From assembly GCA_037178975.1 (NCBI GenBank), contig JASJZH010000002.1, positions 5,197,501 through 5,261,500 on the forward strand: DNA of 64,000 nt, read 5' to 3'. The notes below the pieces were generated by a model. That model saw only the letters and a list, made by a program, of their open reading frames with translations, ran no database searches and was not told the DNA's origin. The stretch is from Oscheius tipulae. Lineage: Eukaryota > Nematoda > Chromadorea > Rhabditida > Rhabditidae. The position numbers were made by a program, and so were the translations under genes. The stretch's first letter is position 1. The number at the start of each line of letters is the position of its first letter. This document shows positions 54,869-64,000 of the stretch, piece by piece.

Positions 54869-55665
54869 ATGGGTAACGAGCAAAGCAATTCGGCCGGTCC
54901 TTCGGCCTCACCTTCAACATTTTCGTTTCTTTCCAACAGAGTCAGTGTTAAACGAGGAAAGGGCATTGTGACAGTGAGTGATGGTCAAGTCAAAGCTTTG
55001 ACCAAGGAGGAGGACGAGATCTACAAACGGTTCATGGTGAGAATTCTTTTGAACTTGGACCAAAGATGTTATAGGAGATCCCGAAATTTCTGCCAATCCT
55101 ACAAAACGCTGTTGGTAAAAAGGGACCACAGAACTTGGATCCGCAGCAGAGGATGGCCAGTCGACCGATCTTCAAGTTCTGTCTGAGGATACAGGAGCAT
55201 CTGACCGTGTGTGGTCGATTTGTGGTCACGGACCAGGCACATATCACAGAGTCCATCAAGCGAGTAGGTTTAGAGAAGAGACAACAGACAAAGGAGTACT
55301 TTCAGGTAGACGCTACCTCAGTCACCTTGACCAAAAGTCTAATCGACAAGAAGAAGGCTCATTCGAAATTCCTCGAAGAGCTCGGACAACTGTCTTCTCT
55401 AAACGACGAAATAGTCAAGATACAGGTCATTTCATCTGTTTTCTGAGAGAAAATTCACGTTCAGGTCCTGCTGGAAGAACTCGTGCCTGTAGCCGAGACT
55501 CTGAACGAGCTTTTGACCCCAGCTGATCGCCTTCCCGATCTGAATCTGGGGAAAGTTCTGGAAAGGACGCCCGTGACCAGCTCCGAAAGTTCCCTTCAAA
55601 GTACTCCACGGAGGGGACGAGTGATGCCCGGAATCGAGGAGATTACTGTAGTCGATGTCGAGTGA
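54869..55665 (+). CDS. BORC complex subunit 5 (myrlysin)
   Basis: Three exons (54869-55036, 55075-55425, 55465-55665) give 239 residues. The N-terminus MGNEQSNS is the myristoylated, Ser-rich start typical of BORCS5 (MGSEQS in vertebrates). EIPKFLPIL, the [11 protein letters not shown] helix, a long coiled coil ([21 protein letters not shown]) and [18 protein letters not shown] follow in family order. BORC sits on the lysosome surface and recruits ARL8 to drive kinesin-dependent lysosome movement; subunit 5 supplies the lipid anchor. About 15 residues near the middle exceed the vertebrate length, and a Ser/Thr-rich tail is extra. It lies 5 bp downstream of orphan A and 148 bp upstream of WASHC3. 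Confidence 0.88.
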
Positions 55666-55813
55666 AAACGGGTCCCCTTTAAGTCCTCCATCCCTGTACA
55701 CTGTAATAAATCTGTCTCTGTTTTCATTGGTCATCTGAAACTGGTCGTTTCCAGAAATTGCTTCAACATTCTTGCAAGTTTTTTTTACTTTCAAAATCCA
55801 GTTACCTTCAGAG

Positions 55814-56409
55814 ATGGAGTCACATCTGAGCAGTATTCCAGCCGATGTCAGTCTGGGCCAAGTTCCGCCTTTAAATCGTCGTCGCCTAGTGGCTTTCTTC
55901 AACTGTTTCATCCAGAAGACCACCTCTCTTCTCAGCAGTCTAGCCCTTCAAAGTGAACGTCTTTTAATCGAAATGGAGAAGCAGATGCATGTGATGGATG
56001 TTCGTCTATCTATCTTGGAGAGAAAACTCGCTGAAATCAGTGTTGAGCAGCCGACGAAGCCTGTGGAGATGACCAGAGCTGCTCCGGAAGCGTGTGTTCC
56101 TTCTCCAGAGTCTGTTCTCGAAGATCCCATGCCTCGAGACAACGGAATCTGTGAAAAATATCACAAAATGCTGAAAATGGTAGGTGATAAAGGCGAAAAC
56201 GAGTAGTAATGTGTTCAGGGAGTGCCAGAAACTGCTGTCAGGTTGAAAATGCAGTCGGAGGGAGTCGATCCCGCTCTATTATCGTGAGTTTTTCGGCCTG
56301 AATCAGCAAAAACGCCTTCAGAACTGATAGACAGCCACAGACTCTAAAGCAAGAAGATGAACTGTCAGAAACGTCCAACTCTTCAGTAGAATTTTCAGAC
56401 TCTGACTAG
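55814..56409 (+). CDS. WASH complex subunit 3 (CCDC53)
   Basis: Exons 55814-56179, 56219-56283 and 56322-56409 give 172 residues. The N-terminal part (VPPLNRRRLVAFFNCFIQKT) and heptad coiled coil (MHVMDVRLSILERKLAEI) match CCDC53. A Pro/Glu-rich linker follows. The diagnostic C-terminal block (KYHKMLKMGVPETAVRLKMQ, then EGVDPALL) spans the first splice junction. WASHC3 is a structural subunit of the WASH complex, which activates Arp2/3 on endosomes for cargo sorting with retromer. The tail is acidic and Ser-rich. Gene order with BORCS5 (148-bp gap, same strand) suggests shared transcription. Confidence 0.93.
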
Positions 56410-56498
56410 TTTTCACGGGTAAACACTTCGATTTTCGAATAAGAGCATCACAAAACGGAGAAAAAGAATAACGAGGGAAGTGGGAGCGGAGAGGAGCT

Positions 56499-56783
56499 TC
56501 AGTTGTTGTCAGTCTGATCGGAGGGCCCCATGTAAATACGTTCCAAAGCGGCATCGTTCCAACGACGTCCATTTTCGTTGTTTTCCTGTTTTCCTATTGA
56601 TGTGAATAGCGAGAAAAGGAAACGTACTGCTCTAGCGCCGATGGTCAGAAGGTGACTTGGATCGGGAATCTCATCGCGCGGAATACTTATTCCTTCTTTG
56701 GGCAGCTTATGGAGCTTCCACTCTTTGTCCACGCAAAGATGCCGATGATCGAGGGCAACAAGACTCGGAAGATTATACGGCAT
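56499..56783 (-). CDS. Orphan small protein, paralogue B
   Basis: Exons 56628-56783 and 56499-56585 give 80 residues from the conserved Met; an acceptor at 56794 indicates that at least one more 5' exon exists. It aligns without gaps over the first 40 residues with paralogue A (PSLVALDHRHLCVDKEWKLH, LPKEGISIPRDEIPDP) and again at the end (RRWNDAALERIYMGPSD). The copies lie in inverted orientation on either side of BORCS5-WASHC3 and converge on WASHC3, with about 90 bp between stop codons. Between-copy divergence is substantial, so both appear under selection. Function is unknown. Confidence 0.62.
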   Translation of the reverse strand: MPYNLPSLVALDHRHLCVDKEWKLHKLPKEGISIPRDEIPDPSHLLTIGARAVRFLFSLFTSIGKQENNENGRRWNDAALERIYMGPSDQTDNN

Positions 56784-57079
56784 ATCATAAAGGCTGCAAA
56801 AAAGAATGAAAAGAAGCAAAATCCATAAATGAGAAAGGGTCCCAGAGCCCAGCGACAAATACAAGGAGACAAGAAATGAAATGCTTGAAAAAAGAACAAG
56901 ATGAGCTTATACGGCTAGTCTTGCTATTCGGAAAAGAAACATGTCCGGAAATAAGATGGCCAGATCTATAAGGGGGCGCAAACCGAATGAAGACAAAAAA
57001 CGAACTAATTCATTGGAAAAGTGAGAAAGAACAATCACAGGAATATGCGGTATACCAAGGTGTAAAAATGCAGGGCTAT

Positions 57080-57900
<821 letters not shown>

Positions 57901-58165
57901 CCTTGCCTACTTTGGACTGAAACACGTTCTAATAAGCAAGTGCAAGTGAATGTTTTAGAAATATTTTACGCATAGAAAATGTGTGAACGAGAAAAATGAA
58001 GAGGAAATAAATAATTTATGAGCAAGAAAAGCAAATAAAACAATATTATAGAAGTTCATAGTGCGCGCGCAAATACTTTGCGCTCTAAAGCGTTTTGAGA
58101 TCTCGCATTACTGTAAGGTTTTAACATAAAGCACCGGGAAAAGAAAAAAGCTTACAACACGCATG
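57901..58165. other. Gap between GNA1 start and DOCK stop
   Basis: AT-rich, 265 bp, with AATAAA strings on both strands near 58008 and 58034. It should contain the DOCK 3' end and the GNA1 promoter or splice-leader acceptor. Nothing else is seen. Confidence 0.4.
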
Positions 58166-61100
58166 TTATACAGCTGTAACAGGGCCTCGGATATCAAAAA
58201 TATCGTCGACGGAAGATGAGTTTGGCGGTGGTCGTTTTCCACCCATCATTGGAGCCATTCGGCGTGTAAACTCCACGTAGTTTTTCTGTAGTTCGTTCTT
58301 GAAAAGTGGCATTATCTGAGAGTGGCGATTTCTCACCTGATAAGCAAATTGATCGTGTTGAATGAGCTGCTTATTCAAGGCCAATGCGTCAGCACAGCGT
58401 TTCGAGAAGTCTCTAAAAGCGAGTCGGAGCTTGTTCTGCATCTTGTCAACTGGTTTTCCTCTTTCGTCCAGCAGGACATCAGTCAAGAATACGTTGGCTA
58501 TCTGAACCATCTCTTTTACTTTCTCAAGACCAGTACAAACCTCTGCCGGACCCTGATTGACTGTGGTCCCAATACATCCCTGAAGAACCATTTGGAGCAT
58601 TTTGGCATCTGCGGGAATTTGAGAGACGGCCGCCGACAGTTCTCGTGTCTTCTTCTCGATGTCCTCAATGGCCACTTGTATCGGTAATAGGACTTTTTGC
58701 TCTTTTTCAACGACACGTATCCTCGTTTTCACGTAGGGGAAGCTGTTTTGGGTGGTCAGGATGGTTCTTCTTTTGTACTGATCTTTGAGATCACCATGTG
58801 CTTTGCCGTCCTTTGTGAAGGGAGTGGCATACACGAACCGTTTGACGCTATGACTTCTCTCGAAATGCGTCTGCCTACGTCTTCGCTCCCACTTGTCCCA
58901 GTGGGGTTCCACATAGGTGATTTGGAGATAGGCCTTGTCTGTCAGATGAGTCGATCGAGTGACCTACAGTTTTTGTAAAGACTGGATTAAAGTCTACTCA
59001 CATTGTTGGAATCCTTGATGACTTCCACGACTCCCTTTCCAAATCTTTCCGTGTAGAACAGCTCCAATCGATGACTGATCTCCGACAACTTTGTGAAAGG
59101 AGCCTCCTTGTAAATGAACTCTTCTCCATCAAGATCAGCAAATCGAGTGCCGTAGAATCCGACACGGAAATAGGTGCCAAAACATCTCTTATCGGAACTG
59201 AATTGATCGTGTTTTGGGGAGATCTTTGGGGAGAAACAAAAACCTTCGGAGTGGAGATAACCACGCGTCCGTAGTGTCCTCCACAATGGACAGAGAGGGC
59301 TCGATTTTCGACAAGGCTTCACTGATCCGGGCATGAATCGACGAGAGACTGCGATAGTCTCGCCATTCTGATAGCACGGGTTCAATTACCTAAAAAAAAA
59401 TTTCATTGCAAGCATTATAAAGCCATTAGGCAACAGTCGCGCTTAAGTTCTGATATTCCACCCACCTTGAACAAGTTCGGTAGCAGCTCGTACATCTGAG
59501 CCTTCTCCAGAAGACTCGCTGTTTTTTCCACAAGCTGAATCAGTCCCCCAGCCGTGAAATGTCTCGACTCACAGATGCCGTCAGTCTCAGGACTGACAAC
59601 ATCATCACTGACAGCACTCTCCTCATGTACATTTTCCGAAACACGGCTGAAAGCAGCCGCTCCTGGTGGCATGTTCCCATCGGTAGTGGTCATTGCAATA
59701 TACTCGGCTGCCAGAGCAGAGGCATGAAGCATACATTGAGCTGCTTCACTGTGGAGTGACCTGTCGGCGTGTCTGGAAGCCATGTTCAACAGCCAGGTCA
59801 GTCGCAGATCCGGATTGTTCTGATAGCCTTTGGCAATTCGGTACATGAGATCGAGGGTCATCTCGAAGTCGTTCGCGTACTCTTTCATCTTGACCGTATC
59901 GGAGAGAATCATATGCAGATTGAAGACGAGGTCTTTGACCTGTTCCGTGAAACAGGCATTCAGACGTTGAACATCGATGTGAGAGTCTGCCTCTGCGTAG
60001 TTCAGAATGGTTTTTAGACTTCTCCGTAGGCAATCCTCGTTCAGCCAAGAACCATTTCTTGTTCCGATGGAAACCAAAGTCGAGAGGGACATAGTGATTT
60101 GCATTTTGACTCTGGCCAGACTGTTCCCAGTCTCGAAACTCTCTCGCATGAGAAGATAGATACTGGCTGCTGCTTGTGATCGGACGGAGGAAATTGTAGA
60201 AGCACAGTGGCGTAGAAGCTGAAGACACAGTTCTCCACACTGCTCCGTTTCTTGCTCGAAGACCAGTTCGGGATATTTGATGATCAGAGCTCGTTGACTG
60301 GAGAAGATGCTGTCGAGAGCTTGAACCGATTGGTTGCAGGCAAGCATGTGCATCTAAATTGAGAAGTTTGAAATACCAGAACAAAGTTACGATTTCTCGG
60401 AGAATAGAAGACAGCGAAAAAAGGAGATGGTCACTTCCGGGCATTGAGATGACTCTGACGATAGTTTCTAGGACATCGAGGACACAGAGGGTAACTTCAG
60501 TACAAAGGGCTCCTTCCAGAATGAGCTCGTCTTCATCTGAAAAATCTTTGTAAACCAAGAGTAAACCTAGTTCAAAATGCTCAAAATTCTGTGTGTGTGT
60601 GTGTGTGTCTGAAGCCCTAATTAGCAATTTGTCAGTTACAGCAGCAGTTACTGTTTGCAAGTCAAGTCACTTCGGGCGCTGCGTCTCTGGGAGAGCGTTA
60701 CTCCTTCTATTGTAGCTTGATTGATGTATCATCTACCGAGCCCCAACGGACCAAACTTGTATCATAAAAAGAACAACAGAAATAAGATCGGTAAGTCCTA
60801 TGCAAAAGTAGATTACACTCACCTCCAGTCAGCACATCTCTTCTCCACCTCACAGAAGCATCCTGACCAGAATCCTCCTTCTGACTCTCCTCCCTCTTCT
60901 AAAACTCGTAGTATATACAAATAACAAAGCTTTTTACCCCCTTATATTCAAAACAAGACACGCATAGCTGAAGACAATCAAGCAATTGGGACAGTCTGCT
61001 TGGAGGCAGTTCCCTAACCCAGTTCCGCAACAACGATTGATCCAGATGCTTCAGGACCCAACAGAAACAGGTCAGAAGCTGTCGAGACATCTCGAGATTT

Positions 61101-64000
61101 AGCCTGCTTTTGGCTGGTTTTTGTTTCTCTTCAGAAGTTGGTGAAGACGGGGCAGAACTGTTTCCGATTCCAGCAATAGCCAGAGCGAGTTTTGAATTCA
61201 TCCCTGGTGTCGAAGTGAATCGCTCTGTCAGGAAGTTTCTCTTCTCCGACCCTTGACTTGAGTACGGGTCATGTAGACGACCGACATTGTCCATGACTAT
61301 CGAAATCAACGGAAGATAGAGAGCCGCGACTCGTGCTCTTACTCCCGGTTCAGCTAGACGACTGTCAGCCTCATGAGTCGCCAACAGATTTCTGATCATT
61401 CCGATGGCCTTAGCTTGTAGCGTAGCATTAAGAGAACTGTCGAGAATTGAGGCCAAATCTCCCAAAACGATCCCCAGGAGAAAGTGAGCCCGTCGGTAGT
61501 CGATAGACAGCTCCCCAGAGTAGTAAGAGCTTCCACTTTCGACGGATCTTCCACTGAGACTTCCTCCTCCAGGACTGGGTGGTTGGAGTTGTGAAGGAGG
61601 TGGGATACAGCCAGAAGTAGAAGTGGACATGCCGCTATGAGAAAACGGAACATTCATGATGACAAAGTGCTCGTGGGAGCAGACGATTCTCATAAAGTCT
61701 TGCTTCAGCAGCATTAACGAAGAAATGTTGGCCTCGGTCGCAGAGCAGATTTTCAACGAGATTGTCTGATTGAAATCACGGACCAGTCCCATCACATAGC
61801 TTCGATCCATGATCGAGAAGGCGTCTCGGAGAAAGAAAGCCCAGCTGTTGGCCACAGATTGTGCCTGGAACGGACCCTTGTTCAGTCGAGTGACCACTTC
61901 CACAGAGATTGCGGCTGAGAGAGAATCTAGATTCTTGATGAACCTCTCTGAGAAGCGGGAGCGTCGGACGAGGTAGAGACGGCCGGTCATGGAGAGATAC
62001 TCCGCCATTGACTTCATCTGAAAACGGGGTTAGTCTTTAAAGGATGGTAGAAGCTCTGACCATAAGTTCCAAGAAGAACCAGCAGTTGATGAAAGCCATC
62101 TCCCTCGTCTGTCCTCCACTTTTGACCCAAAGTTCGACAATCTCCTCGTGAACTGTCTTGTTAGGAGAAGAGGGAGTTGACTCAACCGACCCTTTTCTCG
62201 TAGTCGATTTCTCAACATCCTCGATGATATTGAACAGTTTCTGTGTTTCCGGCGAGCCCGGTTTCTGTTTTTCCCTGCCAATCTCTTTACACAAAATCGA
62301 CTGTTCTTTAGATTCTGAAGTTTTTCGTTTGCAGTTTTCAAAATTAAACGAACCCTTCAAGGCAGTCTTGAAGTAGTGAATGTAAGAAATCAGTAAGCCG
62401 CTTCGTCCATGTGCATCGGAACTCGAATCTAGTAGATGAGTACAGATTTTGACCAGCTGCCCGAGTGTCTCGAAACAGACAGTCGAGACAGCACTGGAAT
62501 AGGGAGGTCTGGCAATGAGAGTGATGAGTTTATCGAGCACATTGTAAAGAAACGAGACCATCGGCTCGGGGCGGGCTTTCAAGATTCCCTGTAAGAAATT
62601 GGAGATTGTACAAACAAGAGATACGCGAACCTGAATGGCAGAGGTTAGCCCCTGTTCATTGATCGGCGGACGACGACGATCATTTGAAGCTAGAGAAGAG
62701 ACAGCCACAAAGAAATTTTCGAGGTAGTCGTCCTGAGAAAGCAATGAACACGACTTGTCGCTTGGTTACCTGTGGATGAACAGTCGAGACGGCCTTCAGT
62801 GTCACGCTGAACAATGGTTTATGTGAGTCGAGCCATTTGATGTTGGGCAGAGCTCCATCCGATGACAGGTAGCCATAACTGGGAGGAGGTCTTTCCAAAC
62901 AGATCGGGAGAGTGAAATCTCCAGATTCCAGATGGCCAGCTCTATAGAGAGGCATCCAAGAGTATCCAATCGGATACTTGACTTCATCGTCCCGACTTCC
63001 AGCCTTGCAGGAGATGTGATAGAATGTGAAGAGAATGTGGAAGCCGTCGTCCACTTCCAATGGGATTCTCATCTTGAACTCATCGCAGAAAGTCGGCATT
63101 TTTGAGTGGTAGAGAACAGACGAGTAGATATGGTCATTTAGTCGGCTGGCTGCATCGTGAGGGAACACAACAGTTTGAGCTATCTCCTTTGCGTTCATTA
63201 GCTCCATTTTGATGCAAATGTTTCTGGCTGTGCCCTGTCTTGCCGAAAAGTTGACACTTTTGGGATATACGTACAAAAGGTTCCTGAAACAAGGATTGTT
63301 AGAAAGTTAGGGAGGAGAATGCAAACTTGTAGCCAGTGTTGACAGCATACTGTCCCGGAGAAGCAAATCCTTGGATGTCCTTGGTAAGTTCAGCTTCCGG
63401 TCCATTCGTAAAAGGTGACATCTTCTGATAGTCTGGGTTCAGCCTCATGAGTAGCTCTTCTCCCGTTCCACCCGATACTTGAAGAGTCAAATTTGCAGGG
63501 AAAGTCTTGATTTTCGAGAGTCGTCCTCCCTGTTTCCGAGCCTCGCCCAACAGCTTATACAAATCCTCGCTGCCCAGTCTATCCGCCTCTTGGCGGAAAA
63601 ATGAGTTGATGGTCAATGTCACAGGCTTCAATGCCCCAAGATTGATCTCATACTGCGGCTGTTCTTGAATAGTTGATGTGTTGCTACTATCGTCACCACC
63701 TGAATTATACTTTAGATAGAAGTTTGATTGACCAACCGAGGAATTTTCTCTTTGTTAGTGGTGTCCGGACCCGATTGAGTACAGTAGCAGCAGAGGTTCC
63801 ACTGCCTATACGACGGAAAGTGGTGGTCGAGGAGATGGACATTCGGTCAGCACTGACTATGCTGTTGGCATCTTCCACTGCTGACATTGTTATGTCTCCA
63901 CAGCCTGAATATTTGACTTTTCTATTTACGAAAGGGTACTCACTGGATCCAAAAACTCCCTCATTCCCAGACATCTGCGAGGCTATCATTGAATCGGCCC
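58166..64000 (-). CDS. DOCK6/7/8-type (DOCK-C, zizimin-related) guanine nucleotide exchange factor, C-terminal ~1657 residues
   Basis: Fifteen exons are visible: 63944-64000 (cut by the window edge), 63737-63904, 63327-63699, 62770-63283, 62631-62732, 62061-62588, 60938-62017, 60823-60898, 60391-60536, 59466-60353, 59262-59389, 59002-59197, 58541-58963, 58337-58501 and 58166-58297. The DHR-1 (C2) region starts [20 protein letters not shown] and includes [12 protein letters not shown] long armadillo-like middle follows. DHR-2 carries [37 protein letters not shown] and [24 protein letters not shown] proteins load GTP onto Rac or Cdc42 through DHR-2 and bind phosphoinositides through DHR-1. Two 39-nt introns near the C-terminus are stop-free multiples of three. 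The 286-nt intron at 60537-60822 contains a TG microsatellite. The start is outside the window. Confidence 0.95.
60591..60609. repeat. (TG)n microsatellite in a DOCK intron
   Basis: An uninterrupted TG dinucleotide run of about nine units lies inside the 286-nt intron 60537-60822 of the DOCK gene. Likely polymorphic; no function is evident. Confidence 0.8.

Noticed and set aside
55000-55015. Similarity of ttgaccaaggaggag to the TIL repeat
   Set aside because: Only about 15 bases are shared and it encodes Leu-Thr-Lys-Glu-Glu in BORCS5; most likely coincidence.
60614-60681. Extra DOCK exon reading [12 protein letters not shown]
   Set aside because: Phase fails at its 3' end, whereas direct joining of 60823 to 60536 restores the conserved [12 protein letters not shown] reading.

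Overview
The window is nuclear DNA of a compact animal genome, most probably a nematode. Genes are split by very short GT-AG introns, mostly 28-50 nt with acceptors like tttcag or ttttag, plus a minority class of roughly 280-340 nt. Neighbouring genes are separated by tens to hundreds of bases. The nematode call rests on three things: a MIG-18-like (fibronectin type I-like) secreted protein, a TIL-type protease inhibitor, and gene pairs spaced so closely that trans-splicing is the natural explanation. GC is moderate and the exact lineage cannot be read from the sequence. Gene models were built by joining exons so that reading phase is kept throughout. Most close exactly, and these are reliable at exon level unless noted.

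Layout. 1-7.8 kb: the end of an unknown gene, a candidate insulin-like peptide, a poorly resolved gene and long stretches without recognisable genes. 7.9-19.2 kb: a coiled-coil membrane protein (+), a SEC14-like CRAL-TRIO/GOLD protein (-), a putatively myristoylated acidic protein (-), an APMAP-like beta-propeller enzyme (-), a TIL inhibitor (+) and an AQP11-like unorthodox aquaporin (+). 19.4-25.2 kb: a DZIP1-like gene, a cysteine-rich membrane protein and the MIG-18-like secreted protein (all +). 25.5-37.3 kb: an MFSD8/CLN7-like transporter (-), troponin C (-), a calmodulin-like protein (+), a nine-finger C2H2 protein (-), an IL-17 receptor-like protein (-) and mitochondrial ribosomal protein bS16m (-). 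37.9-43.1 kb: RanBP3-like (+), an ALP/ZASP PDZ protein (-) and a small secreted His/Lys/Gly-rich protein (+). 44-51 kb: tandem CLN3 paralogues (+) and a C9orf72/ALFA-1 homologue (-). 52-57.9 kb: a poorly resolved membrane protein, an aquaglyceroporin, an orphan small-protein paralogue pair flanking BORCS5 and WASHC3, and the GNA1 acetyltransferase. 58.2-64 kb: most of a DOCK6/7/8-type exchange factor (-), cut by the window edge.

How the genes relate. There is no single pathway, but lysosome and endosome genes are over-represented: CLN7-like, two CLN3, C9orf72, BORCS5 and WASHC3. A second theme is muscle: troponin C and ALP/ZASP. Three gene pairs lie 5, 18 and 33 bp apart with an AG just before the downstream ATG, suggesting operon-style processing. 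A dispersed palindromic repeat occurs three times in gene-poor gaps. The most original observations are that repeat family, the orphan paralogue pair with its 5-bp gap to BORCS5, a perfect 34-bp copy of part of the TIL exon, and the tandem CLN3 genes with shifted intron positions.
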